From Collibacillus ludicampi (GTDB lineage: Bacteria; Bacillota; Bacilli; Tumebacillales; BOQE01), in contig NZ_BOQE01000001.1 in NCBI RefSeq assembly GCF_023705585.1, positions 526,501 through 590,500 of the forward strand: a stretch of DNA of 64,000 nucleotides, given 5' to 3'. The notes below the pieces were generated by a model. The model was given only the letters and a program-made list of their open reading frames with translations, was not told where the DNA came from and did no database searches. Shown piece after piece: positions 8,831-18,692 of this stretch. Numbering within the stretch: position 1 is the first letter of the stretch; each line of letters starts with the position of its first letter. Made by a program: the position numbers and the translations under genes.

Positions 8831-10582
8831 TCAGAGCGAGACTCGCCTGACTTTTGCAGGGACAAGGATCTCTCCCGATTTGACATGCAGAATCCCTCGC
8901 GGCGTGAAACGCACCTCTGGCAGATGTGTCGATGTAAAGAACAACAACGTGTAGATCAGATCATAGTGAGGATATCCGCGTTCAGAGAGCAGTCGTTCCA
9001 ATTTCTTGTTTTCAACTGTCAACTCTGTAAGCGGACGTTTCGACATCTTTCCGGCAAGAGGCAAGGCGAGTTCAAAGAGAACTTCTCCATTTTCGATTAA
9101 CACGATCCCTCCACCGATCTGAAGAACGCGATTTAACGCCTGCTGCATCGCTGCAGGGTTCCGGCCGAGAGCCATAAAGTCTCCTGACGCAGTAAAGGAA
9201 CTTGCCATTCCGTCAAGACGGCGGGCAAATCCGCGAACGGCCGAACGTACCGCATGTTTACCGTCACGGGTTATCAGAATACCCGTGAGATCGTCTGCGG
9301 TGATACCCTCCCGAATTCGCGTGATCGCAGGGTTTTCCAAGTCAATCACGTAGACCTTTTCATCCTCTTGCAAATAAAAATCTTCAGAAACGGTCAGCCA
9401 ATCGAGTAGAAGTCCGGATTGGCCGTAGTATGCCCAATCGGGTTCTTTCCAGTCGATTTGCAATTCTCCCTGTGATGCGGCCAGTTTTCCATCCGCCCAC
9501 ACTTGCTCGGGAGTCGGAATCGTTGGAGCGGATAAGAGCAATAAATCCGCAATCCTGCCTGGTGCAATCCCTCCGACTTCCCCGTCGATTCCGTAATACA
9601 TCGCCGGTTGAACAGTCACCATCTGGTATGCGCGCATCGGCTCCAGACCCGATTCAATCGCCACCCTCACCATTTCATCGGTCAGTCCGCGTTCCAGAAA
9701 AGCGGGCGTCGCCCCGTCAGTCGTCATCATCATGCGATGAAAATCCGCTTGACTCAATAACAAGTCGCGAATCAGGACAGGAAGATCGGGCCGAAGGGAA
9801 CTGTAACGCAAACTTGTCCATAGTCCTAAACGCAGGCGCCGCAACGCTTCCTCTCCGGTCATCGCCTCATGGCAAGCGGTAACTCCGGCAGCCGTCATAG
9901 CGGACAAGGTTTCTATCGATGCTCCCGGCATATGGCCTTCCACTCTCTTGCCCATGTTTCCCGCTTCCCAGAGATTGAGCTCCAGCTCATCATTCGTACC
10001 CGCTAGAATTTGCGGCCAAGCGGTCAACTCACCGCCCTGTAACACGTACGGGTTGCCAAGTAATCTACGAATGCGTACGGGATCGAATAACGACTCTGAT
10101 TCAGGGGAAGACGTTTGCGGATCAAACCGGGCCCACCACGTCATTTTGACCGGCCACTGTCCCGCTTCGTGAAAAAATTCCTCCATTCTCTCGATCGGCA
10201 TTGTCAAATAAAGCGTCAAATTGTCATTCACAAGAAACGTGGTTCCGTGCAATAACGCGAATTGGGCAAACGTATAGGGATTATACAGTTGAAACGGATG
10301 GGCATGCGGTTCCATGTACCCGGGTACGATGTACTGATCATGCACATCGATCACACGCGTGTTTTCTCCAACCATTTGATCGGACATTCCTACATAGGCG
10401 ATATGCCGTCCCTTAACGGCAACATTGGCATTGATCCATTCTCCCGAGTAGACGTTACACACCGTTCCGCCGCAAAAATAAACGTCCGCTTCCTCGATTC
10501 CTTTAGAAACTCTCATAAGGCTCCGAAATTCGCTGATGGTCAAAGGGCGAATTCGTCTTCTCCCGTCATGAACGAATCCCAT
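8831..10582 (-). CDS. YerA-like amidohydrolase, putative adenine deaminase
   Basis: This 583-residue protein belongs to the adenine deaminase family of metal-dependent amidohydrolases. Metal ligands are visible in VPGYMEPHAHPFQLYNPYTF (His-X-His), GHMPGAS, ACHEAMTGEE and TTDGATPAFLERG. The N-terminal part is closer to my memory of Bacillus YerA than to AdeC, so deamination of adenine to hypoxanthine is likely but not certain. The C-terminal two fifths form the usual family extension. ATG follows GGAGGG by six bases. It appears to be a single gene. Confidence 0.8.
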   Translation of the reverse strand: MGFVHDGRRRIRPLTISEFRSLMRVSKGIEEADVYFCGGTVCNVYSGEWINANVAVKGRHIAYVGMSDQMVGENTRVIDVHDQYIVPGYMEPHAHPFQLYNPYTFAQFALLHGTTFLVNDNLTLYLTMPIERMEEFFHEAGQWPVKMTWWARFDPQTSSPESESLFDPVRIRRLLGNPYVLQGGELTAWPQILAGTNDELELNLWEAGNMGKRVEGHMPGASIETLSAMTAAGVTACHEAMTGEEALRRLRLGLWTSLRYSSLRPDLPVLIRDLLLSQADFHRMMMTTDGATPAFLERGLTDEMVRVAIESGLEPMRAYQMVTVQPAMYYGIDGEVGGIAPGRIADLLLLSAPTIPTPEQVWADGKLAASQGELQIDWKEPDWAYYGQSGLLLDWLTVSEDFYLQEDEKVYVIDLENPAITRIREGITADDLTGILITRDGKHAVRSAVRGFARRLDGMASSFTASGDFMALGRNPAAMQQALNRVLQIGGGIVLIENGEVLFELALPLAGKMSKRPLTELTVENKKLERLLSERGYPHYDLIYTLLFFTSTHLPEVRFTPRGILHVKSGEILVPAKVRRVSL

Positions 10583-10632
10583 TTCTATCCCTCCATTCGT
10601 CCGTCTGTTTGGTAGATATAGAACCGACTCTG

Positions 10633-10703
10633 CGGGGTGGGCGTATGTTTACTTACATGTACGTGGAAGTTGCTCTTTCACGCACAACATGATGCCCACC
10701 CCG
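10633..10703. repeat. Inverted repeat, possible copy of a dispersed hairpin element
   Basis: CGGGGTGGGC (10633-10642) is the perfect reverse complement of GCCCACCCCG (10694-10703), enclosing 51 bases. The GGTGGGCGTATG start resembles the arm of the element at 18849. It lies in the 206-bp gap between the yerA-like gene and ispH, which holds no other feature I can see. Confidence 0.5.
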
Positions 10704-10788
10704 ATAGCAGTCTTCACGGATCGGTGCCTGAGACGCATTCATCGACTCGAACTACAATAAGGATAGCCCCGTTTTGATCGTCAAGTAC

Positions 10789-11733
10789 TTACGTTCGTTC
10801 CTTCACGCGGGGCAAAATTTTGTCCCAATTCACCGTTCTTGTCTTCTCCCAGGTAGCAGGATCGTTTTCATCGAATCGTTCCAGCCAATCGATCACTTCC
10901 TTCGTGATCGGGGTTGGCGTCGAAGCGCCGGAAGTGACCCCTACTTTTTTCTTGCCGACAAGCCAATGAGGATCCAATTCAGACAAGTCGGCAATCCGAT
11001 ATGCGGGTACTCCCGCGATCTCTTCGGCGACTTGCGCCAGACGATTGGAATTATTGGAACGGGGATCACCGACAACGATCACCAAATCCGTCTCCTTGGC
11101 CATTTCGGCTACCGCTTCCTGGCGAACTTGAGTTGCCAAACAGATTTCGTTGTAAATTTCCGCTTTCGGATATTTTTCAAGACATTTATTCATCAAGTGT
11201 TTCGTATCCCACTGGCTCATCGTCGTTTGGTTCGTAATGATGATTTTGTCTGTGGAAAGCCGGATGCCTTCCAGATCTTCCTCTCTTTCCACCAGATGAA
11301 CCTTGCCGGGTGCCACTCCCATGGCGCCTTCAGGCTCAGGGTGTCCTTTCTTGCCAATATAAAGGACTTCATACCCTTCAGCCACTTTTTCCGCGATGAG
11401 CGTATGTGTTTTGGTTACATCGGGACAAGTGGCATCGACGACGGTCAATCCTTTCTCCAGGGCTTTCTTGCGCACTTCCGGAGAAACCCCATGTGCCGTG
11501 AAGATAACCGTGCCTTTATCGATCTGATCGAGCAAGGAAAGACGATCGGCTCCATCTAACGTGACGATGCCTTCTCGTTCGAAAGCTTCCACTACATGGC
11601 GATTATGAACGATCATGCCCAGAATATAGATCGGCCGAGGAACGTTTAAATCCTTCGCTGTCTGTTGCGCCAAAACCATCGCATCAACGACTCCGTAACA
11701 ATATCCGCGAGGAGTGATTTTTACTACTTCCAT
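10789..11733 (-). CDS. ispH: 4-hydroxy-3-methylbut-2-enyl diphosphate reductase
   Basis: The 314-residue product carries the three iron-sulfur cysteines of IspH: Cys12 in GYCYGVVDA, Cys103 in [13 protein letters not shown] and Cys198 in [12 protein letters not shown], plus His81 (HGVSP) and the [11 protein letters not shown] substrate segment. It makes IPP and DMAPP in the last step of the MEP isoprenoid pathway. Its [4Fe-4S] cluster would come from the suf system encoded at 37-42 kb. The start is ATG 11733 after a G-rich ribosome site; the longer frame to 11772 has none. Confidence 0.95.
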   Translation of the reverse strand: MEVVKITPRGYCYGVVDAMVLAQQTAKDLNVPRPIYILGMIVHNRHVVEAFEREGIVTLDGADRLSLLDQIDKGTVIFTAHGVSPEVRKKALEKGLTVVDATCPDVTKTHTLIAEKVAEGYEVLYIGKKGHPEPEGAMGVAPGKVHLVEREEDLEGIRLSTDKIIITNQTTMSQWDTKHLMNKCLEKYPKAEIYNEICLATQVRQEAVAEMAKETDLVIVVGDPRSNNSNRLAQVAEEIAGVPAYRIADLSELDPHWLVGKKKVGVTSGASTPTPITKEVIDWLERFDENDPATWEKTRTVNWDKILPRVKERT

Positions 11734-11873
11734 GACTGCCCCCCTGAAAGTGAAGATGTATTCATTATACATGAGTAAACGGCGAAAATCTCAATATTCT
11801 CTTGAGCCGTGTCCAAAAAATTGTAGGCGAGAATATTCTATGATAACGAAGTCTTGGAAAAGGAGGTGTCACT

Positions 11874-12269
11874 GTGCAGTTTGGCACTCTTTTGAAAATC
11901 GGTTCTCTCGCTATGAACGTATTGCAACATGGCCCATTCAAAGATCTATCGGGGATCATAGGAAAAGGAGTTCAACGCCGGATGCAAGAAAATCTTCCAG
12001 GGAAAACGCAGCAAGACGGTCATCATCCTTATTCCCCGCCTTATCCGGGGCATCATCCGGGTATGCATCCCTTTTCCCATCCCATGCACGGCCATTTCCC
12101 TCCATCGCCTGTTAGAAGAAGCCCATCCCGGAATGTGCCTAGCCAGCAAGGGGGTTTTACTCCTCATCCGCGTGAATTTATGAAGTATATCACGCCCGAA
12201 AATGCGCAAAAGCTTTTGCAATGGCACGGCGTCATCCAGGAATTTTCGAAAATCATCAAGCCAAAATGA
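11874..12269 (+). CDS. His/Pro-rich hypothetical protein
   Basis: I do not recognise this 131-residue protein. Its N-terminus (QFGTLLKIGSLAMNVLQHG) is amphipathic. The middle (residues 45-85) is dominated by His, Pro, Gly and Met (HHPGMHPFSHPMHGHFPP), which could bind metal, and the C-terminal 35 residues look folded. Translation is secure: AAGGAGGTG ends five bases before the GTG at 11874, and a terminator follows. An inverted repeat, AATATTCTC (11793-11801) with GAGAATATT (11829-11837), stands upstream. Confidence 0.7.
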   Translation: MQFGTLLKIGSLAMNVLQHGPFKDLSGIIGKGVQRRMQENLPGKTQQDGHHPYSPPYPGHHPGMHPFSHPMHGHFPPSPVRRSPSRNVPSQQGGFTPHPREFMKYITPENAQKLLQWHGVIQEFSKIIKPK

Positions 12270-12286
12270 AGATTCATCAAAAATGG

Positions 12287-12323
12287 AGAGGCGGTTGACG
12301 GAAAAGGGACAATCGCCTCTTTT
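12287..12323 (+). terminator. Terminator after His/Pro-rich gene
   Basis: AGAGGCG (12287-12293) pairs with CGCCTCT (12314-12320), followed by TTT, just behind the stop codon. Confidence 0.65.
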
Positions 12324-12393
12324 CTTGTTGTCCGCCAGTAGCAAGGGCGTCCTCCCAAACACTACATTTCAAGTTCGTTCTATACATGCGGCT

Positions 12394-13230
12394 TTAGGAT
12401 GATTCAAAACCCGTCGCTTCAGACTCTTTTAAAATATGTAAAACGTCCTGGTGGATGCGCCCGTTCGTTGCGAGAACATGACGGACCGCCAGCGTATAGG
12501 CGTTCCCCGCGGTATCAGTCACTTGGCCTCCCGCTTCTTGTACGAGTAAACATCCTGCGGCAAGATCCCAAGCGTTTAAATCGATTTCCCAAAATCCGCT
12601 TAAACGTCCTGCCGCTACATAAGCGAGATGCAAAGCGGCAGAACCTGCCGTACGGATGCTGCGAACATGCGGAACCAGCGCCATGAGGCCTCGCAAGTTC
12701 GTTTTACGCGCCCCCTCTGGTTCTCCCGCGAACCCTCCTGCAAGGAGCGCGTTCTCTAATCGATCTTCCGCGGATACTCGTAAGGGTTTTCCGTTACAAG
12801 TCGCCCCTTCTCCCCGTACCGCGCGGAAGAGTTCGTCGCGTACCGGATCATATACGACCCCCGCGATCACTTCCCCGCGATGGGCCAGAGCGATGGAAAC
12901 ACAGCAAAAAGGAAATGCGTGGATAAAATTGGTCGTCCCATCGATCGGATCGATGATCCACAAATATTCCGCTTTCCTCGCCTTTTCCAATGCTTCGACG
13001 GAAGCGTATGCTCCGGGAGCCACGTCTTCCTCTCCCAGGATCGTATGTTGCGGAAATACGGAAAGCACGTGTTTCTCAATGATCTCTTGTGATGCCTTAT
13101 CCACCTCAGTCACAAGATCCGATGCGGATGTCTTCTCCCGGATCTCCGAAGCCTGTCCAATCTTCTCTTTGATCAAGGCTCCCGCTTTGCGAGCAGCTTC
13201 TTCCGCGCATTGCACGAATGATCGATACAT
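12394..13230 (-). CDS. suhB: Inositol-1-monophosphatase family phosphatase
   Basis: A 278-residue magnesium/lithium-sensitive phosphatase of the IMPase fold. The metal-binding signature is WIIDPIDGTTNF (near 91-102), with an upstream GEEDVAP and the downstream WDLAAGCLLVQEAGGQVTD. Substrates in the family include inositol phosphates, fructose-1,6-bisphosphate and PAP, so the exact one is open. ATG follows GGAGGGGAGATC. The SuhB symbol is by family only. Confidence 0.85.
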   Translation of the reverse strand: MYRSFVQCAEEAARKAGALIKEKIGQASEIREKTSASDLVTEVDKASQEIIEKHVLSVFPQHTILGEEDVAPGAYASVEALEKARKAEYLWIIDPIDGTTNFIHAFPFCCVSIALAHRGEVIAGVVYDPVRDELFRAVRGEGATCNGKPLRVSAEDRLENALLAGGFAGEPEGARKTNLRGLMALVPHVRSIRTAGSAALHLAYVAAGRLSGFWEIDLNAWDLAAGCLLVQEAGGQVTDTAGNAYTLAVRHVLATNGRIHQDVLHILKESEATGFESS

Positions 13231-13381
13231 ATGATCTCCCCTCCTATTACGTTCACTATATCATACTTGAAAAGAGATACCAGAAACGTGAACCTGTCTT
13301 ACACAACGATTTGCAAATGGAATCGCTGCTTCATGTATAATATGTTCTGTCCGCGAACCTACATACCGAAAGGAAGTGAAT

Positions 13382-14065
13382 ATGATGAGACGCACGCGCT
13401 TGATTACGTATGCCCTGCTCATCACATTGTTCTTGGTTTCCATTATGACTGGATGCGGTTCTGCACCGGGACCCACTGGCGGCAGTACATCCGGATCGGA
13501 GCAAACGGCTCTCCCTGACACTTCGTCCAAAAACAACAAATACAGCAAGCCGCCTGCTATGCAAATTGATCCGAATAAATCCTATACGGCGATCGTCAAG
13601 ACGAACAAAGGAGATTTTACGATTCAATTGTTGGCCAAAGATGCGCCGAAAACGGTGAACAATTTCGTTTTTCTCGCGCGAGACAAGTTTTATGACGGTA
13701 TCAAATTCCATCGTGTGATTAAAGATTTTATGATCCAGACGGGCGATCCGATGGGAAACGGGACGGGAGGACCCGGCTACCAATTCGCGGATGAACTTCC
13801 GCCAAAAATTCCGTATGCACCGGGAGTCGTCGCCATGGCGAACGCGGGCCCGAATACAAACGGAAGCCAATTTTTCATCGGTACAGGGGATGATGTGAAA
13901 TCACTCAATCAGACACCGAACTACACCGTCTTTGGAAAAGTCGTCTCCGGTATGGACGTTGTGGAGAAAATCGCTAGCGTACCTGTGGGGCCGAGTCCAA
14001 TCGGTGAAAACAGTGTCCCCAAAGAACCTGTCTACATAAAAACGATCGAAATCCAAGAAAAGTAA
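13382..14065 (+). CDS. Cyclophilin-type peptidyl-prolyl isomerase, lipoprotein
   Basis: This 227-residue protein has a lipoprotein signal peptide with lipobox IMTGC (Cys25), a Gly/Ser/Thr-rich linker, then a single-domain cyclophilin: FHRVIKDFMIQTGDP, the active-site strand MANAGPNTNGSQFFI and NYTVFGKVVSGMDVV. It should isomerise prolyl bonds of exported proteins at the outer membrane face. AGGAAG precedes the ATG at 13382; the GTG at 13376 is closer to the site and less likely. A TATAAT box lies at 13336-13341 with TTGCAA at 13311-13316 (19-bp spacer). A terminator follows. Confidence 0.9.
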   Translation: MMRRTRLITYALLITLFLVSIMTGCGSAPGPTGGSTSGSEQTALPDTSSKNNKYSKPPAMQIDPNKSYTAIVKTNKGDFTIQLLAKDAPKTVNNFVFLARDKFYDGIKFHRVIKDFMIQTGDPMGNGTGGPGYQFADELPPKIPYAPGVVAMANAGPNTNGSQFFIGTGDDVKSLNQTPNYTVFGKVVSGMDVVEKIASVPVGPSPIGENSVPKEPVYIKTIEIQEK

Positions 14066-14066
14066 G

Positions 14067-14091
14067 GGGCGAGATACACCTCGCCCTTTTT
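14067..14091 (+). terminator. Terminator after cyclophilin gene
   Basis: GGGCGAG (14067-14073) pairs with CTCGCCC (14080-14086) across six bases, followed by five T. Confidence 0.85.
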
Positions 14092-14113
14092 GAATGCCGA
14101 ACATTATTTGAAA

Positions 14114-16126
14114 TTATAACTGATGATTTGTTGCTTCATGGAGTTTAAATTTCTTCACGGTTTGTTCCAAATCATTCGCCAAACGGGACATCTCCTCCGA
14201 AGAGCGAGCCAGTGTATGGATCGTGTTGGATTCTTCTTCCACAGATGCTGCCACTTCTTCCGAAGCCGCAGCCGTTTCCTCCGAAAGAGATGACAGATTG
14301 GCAGCCACGCCCGCCACTTGTTCCGCCGAGCGGTTCATCCGCTCGGTTGCGTCGGCTACATCTTGCGTATGGTGGACGATCTGTTGAATCGACTGGCTGA
14401 TTTGTTCCAGAGACATCAATGTCTCACGAACAAATGTTGTACCTTTCTCCGCCTCCATCTTGCCTAACCTCATCTCCTCCACAGTCAAACGGGTTTCTTG
14501 ATGGATCTCGGAGATGACAGATGTAATCTGTTCAGCCGCACGACTGGATTGTTCCGCCAGTTTGCGCACTTCGTCCGCTACAATCGAGAATCCCCGCCCG
14601 TATTCTCCTGCACGGGCAGCTTCGATCGCTGCATTTAAAGCGAGTAGGTGTGTTTGTTGCGCAATATTCGTAATGATCATGACCATCTCTTCAATCCGCT
14701 GGGACTTCTCCTCAAGCGCCTGGATTTGATCTGCGGAACGCCGCGTCATCTCTTGGATCGTGTCCATTTGTTTGGTCGCTTGGTTAACTCCCCCCATACT
14801 CTTCTTCGCTTCACTGTTCAGGGCGGCTGTAAGTTCATGCACTCGATTCATTTTTTCAAGAATTCCTTGAATCTCTTGACGCAGTTTTTCCGTTTCGGCA
14901 GCGACCGTTTCAACCTGCCGGCTCTGATGATCGTGAGCGGCAGACATTTCTTGCATGGTTGCCGCGATCCCGTTCGCACTCATAGAAAGCATAGCCGTTC
15001 CCTCAGAGAGTTGTGCCGATGCCGTAGCAACTTGGCCGGCATGCTCCTGAGCGATCATCAAGAGATCACGCAGTTTTGCTATCATATCGTTGATCGATTC
15101 GCGTAACTGGGAAAATTCTCTTGTCTTTGTTCGGTATGCTAAAACTCGAGTCAGATCTCCGTCGCTGACCTTCTTTGTCGTCTCGATGATCTGTCTGACA
15201 GGTTTGACAATCCAGTTGGATAGGAAATAAGAGAAAAGAATGGCGATGACGGTCAAAAGGATGCCAATTTCCACATTTCTCAGCAAGATGTTTTGACCGA
15301 TCGTATATAACTCGGCAGCTGGAATTTGTACGACAACCGACCAGTGAAAATCATGCCCGGGGATGTTTATAGGCAAATATTCCCCATACATCTCGATCCC
15401 TTGTGGGTTGATCCATGTAGTTACACCGCTTTTGCCCGACAAGGATTCTGCAACCGAAATTTGATTCTTCAGATTTTTTTGTTGCAGCACGTATTCCGAA
15501 AACTTCGGATGGGCAATTGTGACCCCATTTTGATCGGTCAAGTACGCGTAGCCTTCCTCTCCCGCTTTGACATTCTTGACCAGCGCCTGCAAATCGGCCA
15601 AACTTAAATCACCGCCGATCACTCCGATGATACCGCCCGCTTCATTTTTGATCGGTAATGCAAACGTTACCGTGGGCAAGCCGGTCGTTTTGGAGATATA
15701 TGAGCCAGTGACGAAATAATTCCCTTGAATGGCGGATTTGAAATCCTCTCGATCTATACTTTCCAAGTAGGTACCCGAGCTTCTTGCCGTCTGTATTCCA
15801 TTTTTGCCTATCACATAGAGCAGTTCGAATTGGGGATTCATCTTCACTACTTTTTCCAATAATGCACGCTGCCTTTTTGGATCCCCCGACCGGATCTCCG
15901 GATCCTGACTTACATGTTTCATCAGGTTATCGACTTCGATCAAACGCGATTCTGTTGCATGTTTGATGTCGCTGGCAAGAATGGATAATTGCTGTGTCGC
16001 GTATTGACGGCTCGATGTGAGGTTATCTCGATAGTTGAGTATGCTAAGACTCGCGATTGGCACGATCAACACGAGCGTCATCACCGTTATCATGAGGAAT
16101 TTAAGACTGATGTGTCGCTTCACCAC
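14114..16126 (-). CDS. Methyl-accepting chemotaxis protein with Cache sensor domain
   Basis: A full-length 670-residue chemoreceptor: TM1 (about 10-30), an extracellular double-Cache-like domain (about 35-280) with motifs such as [19 protein letters not shown] and [18 protein letters not shown]2 (about 285-305), HAMP, and the MCP coiled coil with tip [20 protein letters not shown]. Cache domains of this kind commonly bind amino acids or small organic acids; no ligand can be assigned. Translation starts at GTG with AAGGGG five bases upstream. Confidence 0.92.
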   Translation of the reverse strand: MVKRHISLKFLMITVMTLVLIVPIASLSILNYRDNLTSSRQYATQQLSILASDIKHATESRLIEVDNLMKHVSQDPEIRSGDPKRQRALLEKVVKMNPQFELLYVIGKNGIQTARSSGTYLESIDREDFKSAIQGNYFVTGSYISKTTGLPTVTFALPIKNEAGGIIGVIGGDLSLADLQALVKNVKAGEEGYAYLTDQNGVTIAHPKFSEYVLQQKNLKNQISVAESLSGKSGVTTWINPQGIEMYGEYLPINIPGHDFHWSVVVQIPAAELYTIGQNILLRNVEIGILLTVIAILFSYFLSNWIVKPVRQIIETTKKVSDGDLTRVLAYRTKTREFSQLRESINDMIAKLRDLLMIAQEHAGQVATASAQLSEGTAMLSMSANGIAATMQEMSAAHDHQSRQVETVAAETEKLRQEIQGILEKMNRVHELTAALNSEAKKSMGGVNQATKQMDTIQEMTRRSADQIQALEEKSQRIEEMVMIITNIAQQTHLLALNAAIEAARAGEYGRGFSIVADEVRKLAEQSSRAAEQITSVISEIHQETRLTVEEMRLGKMEAEKGTTFVRETLMSLEQISQSIQQIVHHTQDVADATERMNRSAEQVAGVAANLSSLSEETAAASEEVAASVEEESNTIHTLARSSEEMSRLANDLEQTVKKFKLHEATNHQL

Positions 16127-16207
16127 ATGTACCCCTTTTCTGTTTTTCTCTCTTCATTCGGTATGATAATGTAAAAGTTTACAAACTGCAAGAATGTTTC
16201 ACAAAAT

Positions 16208-16240
16208 AAAAATCCTCCTTCCCGTATGGAAAGGAGGAAT
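16208..16240 (-). terminator. Terminator of the fadR-etfB-etfA operon
   Basis: Read on the minus strand, TCCTCCTT pairs with AAGGAGGA across the intervening bases and is followed by T residues, directly downstream of the etfA stop. Confidence 0.75.
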
Positions 16241-16256
16241 GGATTCTGCTACTTTT

Positions 16257-17240
16257 TCATGACTCAACCAATACTTTTTTCAATTCTTCCGTCAGAAGCG
16301 GAACCACCTGGAACAAATCACCCACGATACCGTAATCGGCCACTTTGAAGATCGGAGCTTCCGGATCTTTATTAATCGCAACGATCACCTTCGAATTGGA
16401 CATTCCGGCCAAATGCTGTATCGCCCCTGAAATCCCGCAAGCAATATAAAGATCAGGAGTGACCACTTTACCCGTTTGCCCGATTTGCATCGCGTAATCG
16501 CAATACCCAGCGTCACATGCGCCGCGCGACGCTCCCACAGCGGCTCCGAGAACGTTGGCGAGCTCTTGCAGAACTTGAAAACCTTCTGCAGATTTGACCC
16601 CGCGTCCCCCGGAGACGATGATCTTCGCTTCAGACAAGTCCACGCCTTGTGTCGATTTTCGAACCACTTCTTTAACCAAGGTACGCAAACTGTCTGCCGG
16701 AATCTGCACATTCAGGCTCACCACGTTTGCTGTCCTTGAGGAATCCGGCTCGGTTTTCGACAAGTTGTTCGGACGAACCGTTACAAATTTCAGTCCGTCT
16801 TTGATCGCCACTTTCGTGAAAGCCTTGCCCGCATAGATGGGGCGTGTGAAGACGAGTTGATCGCCATTCGTTTCGATTTTAATGATGTCCGATACCTGTC
16901 CTGCATCAAAGCGAGCGGCCAGCTTTGGAGCCACATCGCGCCCGATCGCCGAATGGGCGAGAAAGACCACGTCCGGATTCGCCTCTTTGATTACAGCTTC
17001 TAGCGCATTCGCATAACCGTCCGGCACATAGTTGGCCAGTGGCTCCTGATCGACGACAAAAACCCGGTTTGCCCCATAATGTGCGAGAAGATCCGCATGT
17101 TTTGCCACATCATGGCCGATCAGAGCCGCGGATACTTCACCTCCATCGGCGATGTTTACAGCAGCCGTCAGCATTTCAAACGTCACATTGCGAACCTTTC
17201 CGTTACGAAGATCAGCCAGTACGAGTATATGTCTGCTCAT
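16257..17240 (-). CDS. etfA: Electron transfer flavoprotein, alpha subunit
   Basis: A 327-residue EtfA with the C-terminal FAD-binding signature running through LYIACGISGAIQHLAGM and VAINKDPEAPIFKVADYGIV. With EtfB it takes electrons from acyl-CoA dehydrogenases and passes them to the quinone pool. The N-terminal domain matches the family in length. It lies 41 bp downstream of etfB in an operon headed by a FadR-type repressor, which ties it to fatty-acid beta-oxidation. Confidence 0.95.
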   Translation of the reverse strand: MSRHILVLADLRNGKVRNVTFEMLTAAVNIADGGEVSAALIGHDVAKHADLLAHYGANRVFVVDQEPLANYVPDGYANALEAVIKEANPDVVFLAHSAIGRDVAPKLAARFDAGQVSDIIKIETNGDQLVFTRPIYAGKAFTKVAIKDGLKFVTVRPNNLSKTEPDSSRTANVVSLNVQIPADSLRTLVKEVVRKSTQGVDLSEAKIIVSGGRGVKSAEGFQVLQELANVLGAAVGASRGACDAGYCDYAMQIGQTGKVVTPDLYIACGISGAIQHLAGMSNSKVIVAINKDPEAPIFKVADYGIVGDLFQVVPLLTEELKKVLVES

Positions 17241-17281
17241 TCTTCCTTCTCCCCTTACGAAATCATTGAAACGTTCCGCTG

Positions 17282-18049
17282 TCAGAACAGTTTTTCTTCA
17301 TTTTTTAACATGTGAACCAATTCTTTCACTTGATCCGCCAGTTCACCTTCCAGCATTCGCCCGCCCGTTTTCTCAGGAGGCAATGTCGTTTCGAGAACTT
17401 CCGTTTTGGCTGCCACATCTGATGCGGATAGTCCGAGTTCACCGGCACCAAGCACCGCGACCGGTTTCTTATTCGCTTTGCGAATACCGATCAAAGACGG
17501 GTAGCGCGGTTCGTTTAACCCCTGCTGAGCGGTTACCAAGACGGGAAGGGTTGCTTCCACAACTTCCACATCCCCTTCTGCATCGCGCTCTGCCGTTACT
17601 TTCGACCCGTCAATCGTAAGCTTTGTGATCGTAGCGATGTGAGGAATGCCAAGCAATTCCGCGAGTCGTACCGCCACTTGTCCTGAACCGTCATCCACCG
17701 CCTGGTTACCCGCGAGGATGATATCAAAAGATTTTCCTTCAATCGCTTTGGCCAACACTTTAGAAGCAGTGTACTCATCTCCGAACAACGTCTCATCGGA
17801 GATGTGAATCGCTTCATCCGCCCCCATGGCAAGCGCTTTCCGAATCGCTTCTTCTGCGCGCGCAGGACCGATCGTCAACAGTGTGACGGTTCCTCCGAAT
17901 TTGTCCCTCAGGACGATCGCTTCTTCTACCGCATATTCATCGTATGGATTGATGATAAATTGAACGCCGTCTTCTTTGACCTTGCCGTTTTCCACGACAA
18001 TTTTCTCTTCTGTATCAAACGTTTGTTTGAGACAAACCAAAATGTTCAT
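17282..18049 (-). CDS. etfB: Electron transfer flavoprotein, beta subunit
   Basis: The 255-residue product begins MNILVCLKQTFDTEEKI and carries the EtfB nucleotide-binding stretch ILAGNQAVDDGSGQVAVRLAELLGI and a C-terminal arm that wraps around EtfA. It binds AMP and shuttles electrons with EtfA. It is 36 bp downstream of the fadR-like gene; unlike Bacillus subtilis, no fadB or lcfA gene lies in between. Confidence 0.95.
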   Translation of the reverse strand: MNILVCLKQTFDTEEKIVVENGKVKEDGVQFIINPYDEYAVEEAIVLRDKFGGTVTLLTIGPARAEEAIRKALAMGADEAIHISDETLFGDEYTASKVLAKAIEGKSFDIILAGNQAVDDGSGQVAVRLAELLGIPHIATITKLTIDGSKVTAERDAEGDVEVVEATLPVLVTAQQGLNEPRYPSLIGIRKANKKPVAVLGAGELGLSASDVAAKTEVLETTLPPEKTGGRMLEGELADQVKELVHMLKNEEKLF

Positions 18050-18085
18050 CCTATAAGTACTCCTTTCACATCAACTTTACGTGTG

Positions 18086-18619
18086 TCACGCTTTCAAACC
18101 ATTGACAAGGACGTCACAGACCGGGTCGATCAAGGAAATGAGATCATACTTGGCTCCCGAGAGGATCCATGCGGTAACCGTTTCGTCAAGCGTCCCGAAG
18201 ATCATGCGACGGGCGATTCGCCGGTCGATCGTCTCCCGAAAAACGCCCTTTTCGACTCCGCGGTCGATCGTCTTAGCGATAATCTGTTGGAAAGGTCTCA
18301 TGATTTCGCCGATCTTCCTGCGCATTTCCGCATCCGTCTGTCGTAAATGAACTTGCGTGACGGTCGCCAGATTCGTATCGCTCCCCAACGTTCGGAAGTA
18401 TATGGATACGATCGCGTGAAGCGCATCGATCGGTTTATCTTCCAAGCGTTTATATTGAATCAGGATCTGTTCGACGATATCGCCGATCGTCACGCGCAAA
18501 ATCGAGATGAGAATATCCTCTTTGTTCTTGAAATACAGGTAAACAGTTCCGTCAGCAACTCCCGCTTCTCGAGCGATGCGCGAGATCGGCGCGCCATGAT
18601 ACCCCGATTCTCCCATCAC
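18086..18619 (-). CDS. fadR: TetR-family fatty-acid regulator, FadR (YsiA) type; N-terminus out of frame
   Basis: The visible frame has the TetR helix-turn-helix ISRIAREAGVADGTVYLYFKNKEDILISI and the FadR-like C-terminal domain ending in VTAWILSGAKYDLISLIDPV. FadR represses beta-oxidation genes and is released by long-chain acyl-CoA. Homology continues upstream of the first usable start (GTG 18619): KDKYATILSAAVKV, helix 1 of the fold, is encoded in the same frame up to about 18660, but no ATG, GTG or TTG precedes it before a stop. Removing one base of the A7 run at 18661-18667 would join it to TTG/GTG codons at 18684-18692. So either an odd start codon is used, or the run has a length error or real slip. 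The FadR box is just upstream. Confidence 0.85.
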   Translation of the reverse strand: MMGESGYHGAPISRIAREAGVADGTVYLYFKNKEDILISILRVTIGDIVEQILIQYKRLEDKPIDALHAIVSIYFRTLGSDTNLATVTQVHLRQTDAEMRRKIGEIMRPFQQIIAKTIDRGVEKGVFRETIDRRIARRMIFGTLDETVTAWILSGAKYDLISLIDPVCDVLVNGLKA

Positions 18620-18692
18620 CTTGACAGCAGCACTTAAAATGGTTGCATATTTATCTTTGGTTTTTTTGTTTGCGATCGTTAACCACCACCAA

